A stretch of 64,000 nucleotides of DNA from Sulfitobacter pontiacus (GCF_040790665.1 NZ_CP160849.1:2691501-2755500); one strand, 5' to 3'. Positions 17,742-28,087 are shown, counted from the first letter of the stretch. Program-made: numbers and translations. The notes: a model not told the origin generated them from the sequence alone.

Positions 17742-18266
17742 TCAAAACGGAATTTCATCATCCAGATCGCGCGAGGAACCGCGACCACCGTCGTTGCCGC
17801 CGCCCGAGGGGCCACTGTCATAGCCGCCGCCGTAGCCGCCTTGATCCGATGGGCCGCTGTCGTAGCCGCCACCGCCGCCGCCGTAGTTGCCACCACCACC
17901 GGAACCACCACCGTCGCGGCCATCGAGCATGGTCAGCGTGCCGCCAAAGCCCTGCAGGACAACTTCTGTGCTGTATTTATCTTGACCGGACTGATCTTGC
18001 CATTTGCGCGTTTGCAGCTGGCCTTCGATATATACTTTGGAACCCTTCTTCAGGTATTGCTCTGCAATGCGCACAAGCCCTTCCTGAAAGATCGCCACCG
18101 AATGCCATTCGGTCTTTTCGCGGCGCTCGCCGGTGTTGCGGTCTTTCCATGTCTCGGATGTCGCGATGCGCAGGTTGCACACTTTGCCGCCGTTCTGGAA
18201 CGAACGCACTTCGGGATCGCGCCCCAGATTCCCGATTAGGATCACTTTATTCACTGAGCCGGCCAT
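17742..18266 (-). CDS. ssb: Single-stranded DNA-binding protein
   Basis: 174 residues from ATG 18266 ([20 protein letters not shown]), the standard SSB start; 55 extra in-frame upstream codons are not credible. OB fold about 1-112 ([47 protein letters not shown]). Then comes a glycine-rich low-complexity linker with repeated GGYDSGPS units, and the canonical acidic tip DLDDEIPF that recruits repair proteins. No GTTC-N7-GTTC box was found just upstream. Confidence 0.96.
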   Translation of the reverse strand: MAGSVNKVILIGNLGRDPEVRSFQNGGKVCNLRIATSETWKDRNTGERREKTEWHSVAIFQEGLVRIAEQYLKKGSKVYIEGQLQTRKWQDQSGQDKYSTEVVLQGFGGTLTMLDGRDGGGSGGGGNYGGGGGGYDSGPSDQGGYGGGYDSGPSGGGNDGGRGSSRDLDDEIPF

Positions 18267-18485
18267 GATGCCCCCATTTGCTGCAAGTTTACGGGCCACG
18301 CGCGAATCCCGCACGCACCTTGGATTGGCCGACGTTATACCCAGCAGGGATTGCGATAAACAGGGGGGAGGCGGGATTATCGCCGTTGCGACCCACGCAG
18401 ATGTGACAGGGGCAATAAAGGGTGGCACCAACGGGTCAGTTTGATATGGTCTGCGGGAATTGAGACTGCGTGGGGCAGGGACAAT

Positions 18486-19070
18486 ATGCGAATTTTATTA
18501 ACGGCGGCGCTGTGCTGCCTTTCTGTGGGCGCAGCACCGGTTGCTGCCGATGTGTTTTCATCCAAGAACCGGACCAAGCTTTTTGCGTCCCAGACCAAGA
18601 TTTTGGACACACGGGCATCAAAACAATATGCGGCCTCTGTCCGGTTGCAGCCACAACGCGTGGTCACCCCGACAAAATGGGACACACCCAAATATCGCGG
18701 CAAGTACAAGGGCGTCTATCTTGGCATGGCGCGCGAAGCCGCGATGCGCCACGGCATTCCGGCGGACCTTTTCCTGCGCCTCGTGCAGCAGGAAAGCGGC
18801 TGGAACCCTGCGGCGCGGTCGCATAAAGGCGCGCTTGGTCTGGCGCAGCTTATGCCGGAAACGGCGCGGATCCTGCGCGTGGACCCGACCGACCCCTACG
18901 AGAACCTTGATGGCGGTGCACGCTACCTCAAGCGTCAGTATCAGGCGTTCGGGTCATGGAACCTCGCGCTTGCGGCCTATAACGCGGGGCCGGGGGCGGT
19001 GAAGAAATACGGTGGCATCCCGCCCTACGCCGAAACCAAGAACTATGTGAAGGTGATCGCGGGTCTGTGA
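18486..19070 (+). CDS. Lytic transglycosylase with SLT domain, secreted
   Basis: 194 residues from ATG 18486, after a GGGGCAGGGAC purine run. Signal peptide [17 protein letters not shown] then PVAAD. Catalytic SLT core: [16 protein letters not shown] (catalytic Glu in QES), [49 protein letters not shown]. Enzymes of this family cut the MurNAc-GlcNAc bond of peptidoglycan with 1,6-anhydro product formation. Short for the family, close to the bare catalytic domain. Divergent from ssb. Confidence 0.9.
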   Translation: MRILLTAALCCLSVGAAPVAADVFSSKNRTKLFASQTKILDTRASKQYAASVRLQPQRVVTPTKWDTPKYRGKYKGVYLGMAREAAMRHGIPADLFLRLVQQESGWNPAARSHKGALGLAQLMPETARILRVDPTDPYENLDGGARYLKRQYQAFGSWNLALAAYNAGPGAVKKYGGIPPYAETKNYVKVIAGL

Positions 19071-19243
19071 TGCGCCGCGATAAGTGGCTCTGAATAAAGT
19101 ATATTTCGCCGCAGCATGCTGATTTCCGCTTGCCGTTTTTCGCGGCGATGGAACCATATCGCCACGGCTGATGTTCCCTTTCCACAGCGTCAGCAGGTCG
19201 TCTTCTACGGTCTGCGCGCATCAGAAAGATAAGGAGCATTCGC

Positions 19244-19771
19244 ATGTTCAACTCAGTTAAATCGATCGCCTTGGCCACAGGTGTAAGCTTGGCCGCATTG
19301 TCCTCTGCCGCATTTGCGGACGAAAAGGTCGCCTTCTCCGCGATTGACGTAAGCTCGTCGATCAACGCCGCGCAGGACGCTAACGCGATGGAATATTACC
19401 CCCAGATCACCGAGGATCTGAAAGCCGCCGTGGCCGCCCGCGTCTTGGGCAGCGATGACGCCAGCGATCCGACGATCAACATCGACATCCGCAAAATCTC
19501 GCTGGATGGGGATACGATGCTGAGCGATAGCCAAGAATTTAACGAGATCGAAGGTGTGGTGGACATCACATCACCCAATGAATCGATCGGCGCACGCAGC
19601 TTCCCTGTGAACGTCGCCGCCTATTCGGTCGATCAGGTCGTGCCCGAGGGCTATGTCGCCGTGTCCCCGACCGAGGGTGTGTTTTACGAAGTCATGATCA
19701 ACGGTTTTGCCGATGAGGTGGCCGAACAGGTCGGCAATCTGAACACCGCAGGTAGCGGCGTCAGCAAATAA
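19244..19771 (+). CDS. Secreted hypothetical protein, 175 aa
   Basis: Good AAGGAG site 8 nt before ATG. Residues 1-26 (MFNSVKSIALATGVSLAALS, SAAFAD) form a clear Sec signal. The mature chain is acidic, without cysteines, rich in Asp/Val/Ala, with segments DASDPTINIDIRKISLDGD and VVPEGYVAVSPTEGVFYEVM. No family recognised. It stands alone, with its own ribosome site and terminator, so it is probably a separately transcribed, possibly abundant periplasmic or surface protein. Confidence 0.75.
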   Translation: MFNSVKSIALATGVSLAALSSAAFADEKVAFSAIDVSSSINAAQDANAMEYYPQITEDLKAAVAARVLGSDDASDPTINIDIRKISLDGDTMLSDSQEFNEIEGVVDITSPNESIGARSFPVNVAAYSVDQVVPEGYVAVSPTEGVFYEVMINGFADEVAEQVGNLNTAGSGVSK

Positions 19772-19797
19772 GCCACCCTGCCTCGATCAGGCAGAAG

Positions 19798-19828
19798 CGG
19801 CCATCGCACATGCGGTGGCCGTTTTTTT
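19798..19828 (+). terminator. Rho-independent terminator of the 175-aa secreted protein gene
   Basis: CGGCCATCGC pairs with GCGGTGGCCG (one internal mismatch) around ACAT, followed by seven T. It begins 26 bp after the stop codon. Confidence 0.88.
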
Positions 19829-19845
19829 GATGCGTAGCCAAGGGT

Positions 19846-21933
19846 TCAGCGCGTCGTAACGTCCATCTCGATCACCGGCTCCATCGCCGCAAGCTGCGCG
19901 TCATCCAGATGACATTTCACCGTATGCCCCGTCGCCAGCGCCCGCAGTTCTGGCACCTGCGTCTCGCAAAGATTTCCCGGTACCCGAGATTTCCACCGGC
20001 AGCGCGTCTGAAACGGGCAACCGGGCGGCGGATTCATCGCCGAGGGGACATCGCCTTCCAGCACAATATGTTTTTTCTTCACCCGCGTGTCGGCGATCGG
20101 CACCGCCGACAGCAGCGCTTCGGTATAGGGATGATAGGGCGGAGAGAACACCTGATCCGTCGTGCCCAATTCGACCACATGGCCCAGATACATCACCATC
20201 ACCCGGTCGCTAAGATATCGCACGATGCTCAGGTCATGACTGATGAACAACAGACAGGTCTGTTGCGCCTGCTGGATCTCCATCAAAAGATCCGTCACCG
20301 CCGCCTGAACCGAGACATCAAGCGCCGAGACGGGTTCATCCGCCACCACAATCCGCGCGTCTCCGGCAAAGGCACGGGCAATCCCCACGCGTTGTTTCTG
20401 CCCGCCCGACAGTTGGCGCGGCATGCGGCTGGCGAATTCCCGCGGCAGTTTGACCAGATCCAGCAGCTCCAGCATGCGCGCCTTACGGTCACGCGCGGAT
20501 GTGCCCACGCCAAACACTTCAAGCGCGCGGATGATCTGGCGGCCCACGGTCATTGACGGGTTCAATGTGTCGAAAGGGTTCTGGAACACCATCTGGATAT
20601 CAGCGACGGTCTGTGTCCCCCGATCCTCGATCGCGGTGGTTCCGATATCACGGCCATCCAGCAGCAGGTGACCGGCTGTGGCCGTCTCCAGCCCCATAAG
20701 AACCTTGGCAAAAGTGGACTTGCCGCAACCGGATTCCCCAACGATGGCAAGGGTTTCACCCGCACGCGCTTCAAAGCTCAGCTCTTCGTTTGCTTTAACC
20801 ACTTTGGTACCGGTTCCGCCAAACATGGAATGCGCCGCGACCTGATAGTATTTCTTGAGCTTGTCCATTTTCAGAACGACGTCGCCAACCTCTCCCTTCG
20901 ACTTGGTCGCCGCATGCGCCATCGGCGTGGCCCAGTCGATGTCATCGTGGCGGATACAGCGGGTCGCGTGTCGCGTGTTTTCGGGCACGTCCAGCATTGG
21001 AATTGCACCCTGATCGCAGCGCCCCGCGACAAAGTAATCGCAGCGCGGGCCAAAGTTGCAGCCTTCGGGGCGTTCATGGGGCAGGGGGAAATTGCCGGGG
21101 ATAGCGACCAGCGGGCGCGCGGTCTTGTCGGCACCGGGCAGCGGGATCGACCGGAACAGAGCCTGTGTATAGGGATGGCGCATGCCGTCGAACACATCCG
21201 CAATCGACCCGCGCTCGACCGCCTCGCCGGAGTACATGACACAGATGCGATCGCAGGTGTCCAGCACCAGCCCGAGGTTGTGGCTGATGAACAGCATAGA
21301 GGTGCCGTATTTGCGCCCCAGATCTTTGACCAGATCAATGATCGCCGCTTCGACCGTGACATCCAATGCTGTGGTGGGCTCGTCCAGGATCAGCAAGGAC
21401 GGCTCTGACATCAGGGCCATAGCGATGACAATGCGCTGCTGTTGACCGCCTGACAGTTGGTGCGGATAGGCCTTGAGGATACGTTCGGGGTCCGGCAGCT
21501 TGACGTCAGTCACCAGTTGCAAGGCGCGGGCATGGGCCTCGCGTTTCGACATGCCACCGTGGATCATCGGCACTTCCATCAACTGCTGCCCGATCCGCAT
21601 GGCGGGGTTCAAAGAGGCCATAGGCTCTTGATAGATCATCGCGATCTCGCTGCCCCTGATCTGACGCAACTCAGCGGCGCTCATCTGGGACAGATCGCGC
21701 CCCTTGAATTTGATTGACCCGCCCACGACACGCCCGTTCACCCCAAGGTCCTGCATCACGCCCAAGGCGACCGTTGATTTACCACAACCGGATTCACCAA
21801 CCAGCCCCACAGCCTCGCCCGGTTTGACCGAGACCGAAAAATCCATCACCGCCGGAATTTCGCGCAGCCGTGTGAAGAAAGAGATCGACAGCGCGTCGAT
21901 CTCCAGAATTGGCCCGTCATATGCCTCGCCCAT
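19846..21933 (-). CDS. ABC transporter ATP-binding protein, fused DppD-DppF type (two nucleotide-binding domains)
   Basis: 695 residues from ATG 21933, with AAGGGAG 6 nt upstream. Two complete ATPase domains are fused. The first (about 1-310) has GLVGESGCGKSTVALGV, LSGGQQQRIVIAMAL and LLILDEPTTALDV. The second (about 335-640) has AIVGESGCGKSTFAKVL, LSGGQKQRVGIARAF and VVADEPVSALDVSVQAAV. Each is followed by an oligopeptide-transporter C-terminal extension with conserved cysteines (CNFGPRCDYF, CPFQTRCRW). It would energise the two permeases encoded just upstream. Peptides or related solutes are probable cargo. The 96-bp gap to the upstream permease holds a palindromic repeat. Confidence 0.92.
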   Translation of the reverse strand: MGEAYDGPILEIDALSISFFTRLREIPAVMDFSVSVKPGEAVGLVGESGCGKSTVALGVMQDLGVNGRVVGGSIKFKGRDLSQMSAAELRQIRGSEIAMIYQEPMASLNPAMRIGQQLMEVPMIHGGMSKREAHARALQLVTDVKLPDPERILKAYPHQLSGGQQQRIVIAMALMSEPSLLILDEPTTALDVTVEAAIIDLVKDLGRKYGTSMLFISHNLGLVLDTCDRICVMYSGEAVERGSIADVFDGMRHPYTQALFRSIPLPGADKTARPLVAIPGNFPLPHERPEGCNFGPRCDYFVAGRCDQGAIPMLDVPENTRHATRCIRHDDIDWATPMAHAATKSKGEVGDVVLKMDKLKKYYQVAAHSMFGGTGTKVVKANEELSFEARAGETLAIVGESGCGKSTFAKVLMGLETATAGHLLLDGRDIGTTAIEDRGTQTVADIQMVFQNPFDTLNPSMTVGRQIIRALEVFGVGTSARDRKARMLELLDLVKLPREFASRMPRQLSGGQKQRVGIARAFAGDARIVVADEPVSALDVSVQAAVTDLLMEIQQAQQTCLLFISHDLSIVRYLSDRVMVMYLGHVVELGTTDQVFSPPYHPYTEALLSAVPIADTRVKKKHIVLEGDVPSAMNPPPGCPFQTRCRWKSRVPGNLCETQVPELRALATGHTVKCHLDDAQLAAMEPVIEMDVTTR

Positions 21934-21974
21934 GTCCAACTCCCTTACCTTCAACCGCAACCTTATATTTCATT

Positions 21975-22025
21975 TTGCCAAGTAAACTCCGGGGGTGCGG
22001 GGGCTGGCCCCCGCGGCGGTTCCCC
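21975..22025 (-). repeat. Dispersed palindromic intergenic repeat, copy A
   Basis: Between the second permease gene and the ATPase gene. GCGGGGGC (21997-22004) pairs with GCCCCCGC (22007-22014). On the minus strand this is followed by CCCCCGGAGTTTACTTGGC and AAAATGAAA. The same hairpin-plus-tail arrangement recurs at 63294 and, degenerate, at 53870 and 38921. Confidence 0.7.
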
Positions 22026-22029
22026 CAAA

Positions 22030-23454
22030 TCAATCCCGCAAACTCTCTTCGCGCAGCCCATCCGCGAGCAGGTTCAACCCCAGCACAAGGCTCAGCAAGG
22101 CCAGCGCCGGCGCGATTGCCGCATGGGGGTAGAGCGCCAGCAGGCGCCGCCCTGCGTTGATCGTGGTGCCCCAATCAGGGCTTTCGGATTCCAGTCCCAG
22201 CCCAAAGAACCCCAGCGTGCCAAGCAGGATCGTTGTATAGCCGATGCGCAGGCAGAAATCGACGATCAAGGGGCCGCGGGCATTGGGCAGGATCTCCCAC
22301 AACATGATGTACCACGGTCCTTCGCCGCGGGTCTGCGCGGCCGCCACATAGTCGCGTGTCTTGATGTCCAGTGCGAGCCCGCGCACGATGCGGAATACTG
22401 TGGGCGCATTGACGAAAACCACCGCGACAAAGACCACCAGCAACCCCGGCCCGATGTCGAGGAAATCCAGAAACGCAGGCAGGCCCGGGATCTCGTAGGT
22501 CTGGGTCCGCACCAAGGCCCCATCGTCCGAGATCATCGCGAGGTAAAGCCAGCCAACCAGCCCCAGTACCACGACCAGCACCGGCGTGCGGGTGCCTGGC
22601 TGCGTGCGCAGACGTGTGTTGAGCAGCACCCAAAGGAACACCAGCGGAAAGATGAACAGCACAATCGCCATGTAATTCGGCAGTCCGGTGAGCACGATCT
22701 CGGGGGTGACCAGAAGATAAAAGATCAAGATCACCGGAAAGGCGAGGATCAGATTGGCTAGAAAACTCAGGAATACGTCCAGTTTACCGCCATAGTAGCC
22801 CGCAGGCAGCCCCAGCGTGATCCCCACCATAAAGGCAAAGACCGTCGCCATCGGTGCAATCTGGATCACCACCCAGGCGCCTTTGATCAGGCGGCTGAAC
22901 ACATCGCGGGCAAGGTTATCGCCGCCCAGCAGGAACCACGGGTAGTCGCCGTCCTCAGCACGGGCCAGCGGTGTGCCGGGAAGCTTGTTCTTCATGCCCG
23001 AGGTCTGGCTGAGGCTATCATGGGTCACGATCATGTCGAACACCCCGCCGAACAGCCCCGTATAGACCCAGAACATCACCAGCCCAAAGCCGATCATACC
23101 GACGGTGCTGTCAAACAATTTGCCATAAAGCCCCAGCCGGCGTTTGAAGGTGATCGACAGGGCAAAGGTCACGATCAGGGCAGCCCAGACCGGCAGCAGA
23201 CGTTGCGACATGCCGCCAAAGATGCCGGCCTCGGCGCCCAAGAAAATGCCCCCGACGACATAGACCATCAGCAGCGCGGTCGCCGCCGCGATCCCCGCCG
23301 AGGTAAGCTGCCCCAAGCGGCGCGTTCCCGCAGGGGAAGTAGGCAGCAGGGGCCAGACCATCTGCATCGCGATGCCAAGCAGCACGACCAACACCGCGCC
23401 CCCCAGCAATGGGTTCACCCAGTCCAGCGCACCTGTCCATGTCAAGGGGTCCAT
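22030..23454 (-). CDS. Peptide-type ABC transporter permease (DppC-like), unusually long
   Basis: 474 residues; typical DppC proteins are about 300. The core BPD-transporter region covers about 185 to the end, with LIKGAWVVIQIAPMATVFAF, a cytoplasmic EAA-type loop (DYVAAAQTRGEGPWYIML then WEILPNARGPLIVDF) and a final helix ALALLSLVLGLNLLADGLR. An extra N-terminal section (about 1-150) contributes several more membrane helices (LLGGAVLVVLLGIAMQMVW; TALLMVYVVGGIFLG), and an extra helical stretch lies inside the core (about 290-345). Starts 13 bp after the partner permease. Confidence 0.88.
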   Translation of the reverse strand: MDPLTWTGALDWVNPLLGGAVLVVLLGIAMQMVWPLLPTSPAGTRRLGQLTSAGIAAATALLMVYVVGGIFLGAEAGIFGGMSQRLLPVWAALIVTFALSITFKRRLGLYGKLFDSTVGMIGFGLVMFWVYTGLFGGVFDMIVTHDSLSQTSGMKNKLPGTPLARAEDGDYPWFLLGGDNLARDVFSRLIKGAWVVIQIAPMATVFAFMVGITLGLPAGYYGGKLDVFLSFLANLILAFPVILIFYLLVTPEIVLTGLPNYMAIVLFIFPLVFLWVLLNTRLRTQPGTRTPVLVVVLGLVGWLYLAMISDDGALVRTQTYEIPGLPAFLDFLDIGPGLLVVFVAVVFVNAPTVFRIVRGLALDIKTRDYVAAAQTRGEGPWYIMLWEILPNARGPLIVDFCLRIGYTTILLGTLGFFGLGLESESPDWGTTINAGRRLLALYPHAAIAPALALLSLVLGLNLLADGLREESLRD

Positions 23455-23467
23455 CTACATTGTCTCC

Positions 23468-24553
23468 TCAGGTGATCCGGATGCGCGGGTTCAGCACGAC
23501 ATAGCCGATGTCCGAGATCAGCTGCGTTGTCAGCACCACGATTACCGACACGACCGACACGGCCAGCAACAGCTCGATGTCGTTATTCGACGCGGCGCGG
23601 ACCAACAGCCAGCCGAAGCCCTTGTAGTTAAAGAGGGTCTCGACGATGACGACTCCGTTCAGAAGCCACGGGATTTGCAGCATGATTACCGTGAACGGCG
23701 CGATCAGTGCATTGCGCAGAGCGTGTTTCAGGACGATGTTGCCAAAGCTCACCCCCTTCAGCCGCGCCGTGCGGATGTATTGCGCGGTCATCACCTCGGT
23801 CATCGAGGCACGGGTCATGCGCGCGATATAGCCCATCCCGTAAAGCGAGATGGTCAGCACCGGCAAAAAGAAATTCCAGAAGGTCGCGTCTTTCATCGCA
23901 CTGGCGGCGGAGCCCAGAAACAGCGTTTTGCTGTCGATCCAGCCCCAGTCGGCCAGCAGAGGCGACAGCCCAAATCGCGAGGAGGCGAGCAGGGCGATGA
24001 ACACGACACCAGACACATATTCAGGCGTCGCGGTTGTCAGGATTGAAAAGGTCGACAGAGTCCGGTCCGTCCGCGACCCTTCGCGCATCCCTGCCAGCAC
24101 GCCCACGATCAGTGCCATCGGCACCATCAGCAGGATCACGCAGCCCATCAACTTGCCCGTCAGCGCCAATCGGGTCAGGACAGTGGGGCCGACATCCTCT
24201 TGGAAAACAGTCGAAAATCCCCAATCCCCTTGCAAGATACCGCAAAAGCGGCGGCGGTCGCCCTCGGGCGTGTCCTTGGTAAAGCACCGCCCGAAACGGG
24301 TGCCGTCATCCTCTTGCGTCACCCATCCGGGCATGACGCCCAGCCATTGGCCGAATTTGACCGGCAGCGGGTCAAGATAGCCGCGATCCCCCAGATAGCT
24401 TGCGACCGCTTCGTCGGACATGCGGAAGTTGCCTTGGGTCTTGGCAAGCTTTTCGAGGTTCGGATAGAGGTTCGTCAGCCAGAACACGATAAAGGTCAGG
24501 CATAGCGCTGTTACCACCATCACGCCCAAACGGCGCAATATGAAAATACCCAT
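23468..24553 (-). CDS. Peptide-type ABC transporter permease (DppB-like)
   Basis: 361 residues. N-terminal helix MGIFILRRLGVMVVTALCL and TFIVFWLTNLYPN, then a long periplasmic loop (about 35-115) containing cysteines (GRCFTKDTPEG, RRFCGILQGDWGFS). The permease core has VLTRLALTGKLMGCVILLM, the EAA loop TAQYIRTARLKGVSFGNIVL and KHALRNALIAPFTVI. It forms the channel with the DppC-like partner. First gene of the three-gene transporter set; no solute-binding-protein gene lies upstream, where one is usual. Confidence 0.9.
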   Translation of the reverse strand: MGIFILRRLGVMVVTALCLTFIVFWLTNLYPNLEKLAKTQGNFRMSDEAVASYLGDRGYLDPLPVKFGQWLGVMPGWVTQEDDGTRFGRCFTKDTPEGDRRRFCGILQGDWGFSTVFQEDVGPTVLTRLALTGKLMGCVILLMVPMALIVGVLAGMREGSRTDRTLSTFSILTTATPEYVSGVVFIALLASSRFGLSPLLADWGWIDSKTLFLGSAASAMKDATFWNFFLPVLTISLYGMGYIARMTRASMTEVMTAQYIRTARLKGVSFGNIVLKHALRNALIAPFTVIMLQIPWLLNGVVIVETLFNYKGFGWLLVRAASNNDIELLLAVSVVSVIVVLTTQLISDIGYVVLNPRIRIT

Positions 24554-24813
24554 GTGATGACCCTGTTGCGCGGCGGTACGGCGACACCTTGAAGGCGCGC
24601 GGCTGCGTTTGAATTTGTCGCAGCGCGGTCCGGCTTTTGCCGATACGTTGCGCGCTGCGCGGCTCCCTTATTGTCCGCTTTCCGCCATGACATTGGCGGT
24701 GCGGATGTGTTTTTCTTGAATACCAGTCAGCCACAGGTCGCGGTGGCAGGTCAACTCGGTACTTTGGAAAAGAAGCTAACCCGAGCGTCCTTGCAGCCAC
24801 TGGTCCTGACGCG

Positions 24814-25602
24814 TCAGGCCGCCGTTGCCCGCAGACGCGAGGGTGTGAGGCCCGTGTGTTGCTGCATGAACCGCGTGAAATAGGCGGCAGAACCAAAGCC
24901 AAGGTGGCGCGCGATATCCTGTGCGGAATGCTCTGTCGTGCCAAGCAGGTGCCGTGCCTCATGCACCACCCGTTCGGTCAGGATATCCGCCGCAGTCTTG
25001 CCGGTGGCGGATTTTACGGCCCGTGACAGATGCGTCGGCGTGACCTCCAGGCTTTCGGCGTATTGCGCCATCGGCGCGCCGCTGCTGTAGTGTTCACAGA
25101 CCATCTGGCAGAACCGCGCGCTGAGCCGTGCGGCGGCGTTGCGCCGGTTGGGGACATGTTCGTCCTGCATGATCTGACGCCGCAGCCAGACCGACATCAG
25201 CGCCGCGTGCCCCTCTAACGCGTCATGATACAGCGGGCGCTTGGCCTGTTGTTCGCGCTGCGCGGCTTCGATCAGGCCGGTCAGTTCGGTCTGGGCCTGC
25301 ACATCCCGAATACGCAGGTGGCGCGGCATTTGGGGCAGGCGCAGCTCGGTGCCGTCGGGGATCACCACCGCTTGCCCGATGCCCTGCCGCCCCATATCAA
25401 GGGCAAAGAGCGCACGGGCAGGGATAAACACCGCGTTATGCGCCCCCAAACCGCGCCGCTGGCCGTCAAGCTGCAGCAATCCCTGACCGCGGGTGATCCA
25501 GATCAGCATATGCACAGGCCGGTCATGGCAAAGCTGCACGCGCCAGTCCTGCCCTTGCGACAGTTGCGCCAGCGTCAGCAATTCGATCGTGTTCTCTGTC
25601 AT
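24814..25602 (-). CDS. AraC-family transcriptional regulator
   Basis: 262 residues. The N-terminal half (about 1-130) looks like a cupin-type effector domain (MLIWITRGQGLLQLDG, NAVFIPARALFALD). The C-terminal half is the double helix-turn-helix: QYAESLEVTPTHLSRAVK, ATGKTAADILTERVVHEAR, and the AraC signature DIARHLGFGSAAYFTRFMQQ then HTGLTPSRLRATAA. It lies 260 bp upstream of the transporter genes on the same strand and is a plausible regulator of them. Effector unknown. Confidence 0.9.
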   Translation of the reverse strand: MTENTIELLTLAQLSQGQDWRVQLCHDRPVHMLIWITRGQGLLQLDGQRRGLGAHNAVFIPARALFALDMGRQGIGQAVVIPDGTELRLPQMPRHLRIRDVQAQTELTGLIEAAQREQQAKRPLYHDALEGHAALMSVWLRRQIMQDEHVPNRRNAAARLSARFCQMVCEHYSSGAPMAQYAESLEVTPTHLSRAVKSATGKTAADILTERVVHEARHLLGTTEHSAQDIARHLGFGSAAYFTRFMQQHTGLTPSRLRATAA

Positions 25603-25705
25603 TGCATGACCCTATCAGCAAAAGACAAGTAAACACTATCGTTATACAGAGATACGGAAAGATAAAGGCAGTAAAAGATAATTTCGCCGTTTTGGCAGCC
25701 GCGTG

Positions 25706-26596
25706 CTACCCCGGCACATATTGCAGCCAATCGGCGGTGTTCTTGCGCATCCACGTGCGCTGCCGTTTGGCATATTGCCGTGTCGCGATGATGGCATCCT
25801 GTCGCGCCACGTCAAGCGGTGTTGCGCCGTCAAGGTAGCGCATCAGCTCGGGCACGCCGATGGCACGGTGCGCGGGCAGGGCGGGGTCGTAATCGGGGTG
25901 CACGGCGGCGACTTCGTCCAGCGCGCCTTGGTCCAGCATCTGGTCAAAGCGACGGATGATCCTGTCGTTCAGCCAGTCCTTCGACGCGGCAACGGCGACA
26001 GGCTGACAGCGCTCCATCGGCAGGATGGGGGGCGGCGTATCATCTTGCCACGCGGCCAGCCCGCGCCCTGTGGCTTGCTGCACCTCCCACGCACGCTGGA
26101 CGCGCATTGGGTTATAAAGATCGATGCGGCGCGCCGTCTCTGCGTCAAGCGCGTCGATCATCGCCGCGCGGGTCATGGTGTTGCCCGCGACGCGTACCGC
26201 GTCAGGGGTCGGGGGAATGTCCACCAGCCCCTTGGTCAGCGCCGCGAAATAAAGCCCCGTGCCACCGACAATGATCGGGCGTGCGGGCTGGCGCAGCACC
26301 TCGGTTACCTCGCGCAGCCAGTGGCCGACCGAATAGGGGTCGTGCGCCGCGACATGGCCATACAGCAGATGCGGTGCCAAGGCCTCTTCCTCGGCCGGGG
26401 GGCGGGCCGAGATCACGCGCCAGCAGCCGTAGACCTGACTGGCATCTGCATTCACAATCACCCCGCCCTGAGCCTGCGCAATCGCCAGCGCCAGCGCCGA
26501 TTTGCCCGACGCCGTGGGCCCCGCAATCAGGACAGGCGCGGCAGGGTCGATAGAGGAAACCACGTCAGAGACGCGGGACAGCGGGGCATCTGGCAT
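25706..26596 (-). CDS. miaA: tRNA dimethylallyltransferase
   Basis: 296 residues. P-loop [17 protein letters not shown] near residue 25, then [19 protein letters not shown], which replaces the more usual DSxQVYxxLDIGTAKP, and [17 protein letters not shown] and [11 protein letters not shown]. It adds dimethylallyl to N6 of A37 in tRNAs that read UNN codons. The last third ends [16 protein letters not shown], the usual C-terminal signature. Divergent from pyrH with 99 bp between starts. Confidence 0.94.
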   Translation of the reverse strand: MPDAPLSRVSDVVSSIDPAAPVLIAGPTASGKSALALAIAQAQGGVIVNADASQVYGCWRVISARPPAEEEALAPHLLYGHVAAHDPYSVGHWLREVTEVLRQPARPIIVGGTGLYFAALTKGLVDIPPTPDAVRVAGNTMTRAAMIDALDAETARRIDLYNPMRVQRAWEVQQATGRGLAAWQDDTPPPILPMERCQPVAVAASKDWLNDRIIRRFDQMLDQGALDEVAAVHPDYDPALPAHRAIGVPELMRYLDGATPLDVARQDAIIATRQYAKRQRTWMRKNTADWLQYVPG

Positions 26597-26695
26597 TTCT
26601 TTGCGTGAACCTCTGACGGAGCATTGAATGTTTGCGCTATTTGCGACATTTTACGGCGCAATGAAAACCCCTCCCACACCCTGAAAGGTGCGCCC

Positions 26696-27424
26696 ATGCC
26701 CGAGAGCCAGTCAAAAGTAACATTCAACCGGGTCATGCTGAAGATTTCAGGCGAAGCATTGATGGGCGATCAGGGGTTCGGGCTGAACCCGCCAACCGTG
26801 CAACGCATCGCGAACGAGGTCAAATCGGTGCATGATCTTGGCGTCGAAATCTGCATGGTCATCGGGGGCGGCAATATCTTCCGCGGGCTGCAAGGGTCGG
26901 CTCAGGGGATGGAACGCACCACCGCCGATTATATGGGGATGCTGGCCACCGTGATGAACGCGCTGGCGATGCAATCCGCGCTGGAGGAACTGGGCATTCA
27001 CACGCGGGTAATTTCCGCGATCACAATGAACGAGGTCGCCGAACCCTATATTCGCCGCCGCGCCGTGCGCCACCTTGAGAAAAAGCGCGTGTGCATCTTT
27101 GCCGCGGGCACCGGCAACCCCTATTTCACCACCGATACCGCCGCGACGCTGCGCGCCAATGAAATGGCCTGCGAAGCGATCTTCAAGGGCACCAAGGTCG
27201 ATGGTGTCTATGACAAAGACCCCGCCAAATTCGATGATGCGGTCCGCTATGATGACGTGAGCTATGACGATGTGCTGCAAAAGCGCTTGGGGGTCATGGA
27301 TGCCTCTGCCATCGCCTTGGCGCGCGACAACAACCTGCCGATCATCGTCTTCTCTCTGGACGAACCGGGCGGCTTCAAGGGGATTCTCGCGGGCGAGGGC
27401 ACATACACACGGGTTCAGGGCTAG
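26696..27424 (+). CDS. pyrH: UMP kinase
   Basis: 242 residues from ATG 26696 ([20 protein letters not shown]), after AAAGGTG; earlier in-frame codons lack support. Amino-acid-kinase fold with [48 protein letters not shown] (nucleotide and UMP contacts) and [16 protein letters not shown]. It makes UDP from UMP and ATP. First gene of the pyrH-to-lpxB envelope cluster; the rpsB-tsf pair usually found before it is absent here. Confidence 0.96.
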   Translation: MPESQSKVTFNRVMLKISGEALMGDQGFGLNPPTVQRIANEVKSVHDLGVEICMVIGGGNIFRGLQGSAQGMERTTADYMGMLATVMNALAMQSALEELGIHTRVISAITMNEVAEPYIRRRAVRHLEKKRVCIFAAGTGNPYFTTDTAATLRANEMACEAIFKGTKVDGVYDKDPAKFDDAVRYDDVSYDDVLQKRLGVMDASAIALARDNNLPIIVFSLDEPGGFKGILAGEGTYTRVQG

Positions 27425-27523
27425 GCCCCAACCTACGATAGATGCGGGCCTCCCTATACAAGGGGGGCTTGTTCGCGTTATATCGGTTCAAATTTAGATA
27501 GTTACAAAACCACCGGGGACATC

Positions 27524-28087
27524 ATGTCAGACGATTTTATGCTGGACACAGACGATCTTGAGCGGCGCATGAATGGCGCGATCACATCGTTGCGTACCGA
27601 ATTTGCCTCTTTGCGCACAGGCCGCGCCTCCGCCTCTATGCTGGAACCTGTGATGGTCGATGCCTATGGCAGTAGCACGCCGATTAACCAAGTGGGTACC
27701 GTCAACGTGCCCGAGCCGCGCATGGTCACCATCAACGTCTGGGACAAGGCGCTGGTCGGCAAGGTCGAAAAGGCGATCCGTGAATCCGGTCTGGGCATCA
27801 ACCCGCAGCTGAACGGCACGATCATCATGCTGCCGATCCCCGAGCTGAACGAGGAACGCCGCACCCAGCTGACCAAGGTCGCGGGGCAATATGCCGAAAG
27901 CGCCCGTGTCTCCATCCGCAACATCCGCCGCGACGGTATGGACCAGATCAAGAAAGCCAAGGCCGACGGCATGTCGGAAGACGATCAGAAAGTCTGGGAG
28001 GGTGAGGTTCAGGATATGACCAACAAGTTCATCGCCCAGATCGACGAGCAGCTTGAAAGCAAACAAGCCGAGATCATGCAGGTTTAA
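27524..28087 (+). CDS. frr: Ribosome recycling factor
   Basis: 187 residues, the family's normal length. Key segments: [72 protein letters not shown], and [18 protein letters not shown]. It splits post-termination ribosomes together with EF-G. 99 bp after pyrH, the typical neighbour pair. Confidence 0.97.
   Translation: MSDDFMLDTDDLERRMNGAITSLRTEFASLRTGRASASMLEPVMVDAYGSSTPINQVGTVNVPEPRMVTINVWDKALVGKVEKAIRESGLGINPQLNGTIIMLPIPELNEERRTQLTKVAGQYAESARVSIRNIRRDGMDQIKKAKADGMSEDDQKVWEGEVQDMTNKFIAQIDEQLESKQAEIMQV

Noticed and set aside
24671..24883. 70-codon plus-strand frame between the transporter and AraC genes
   Set aside because: It overlaps the araC 3' end in antisense, and there is no ribosome site. 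The 260-bp gap shows no binding-protein gene.
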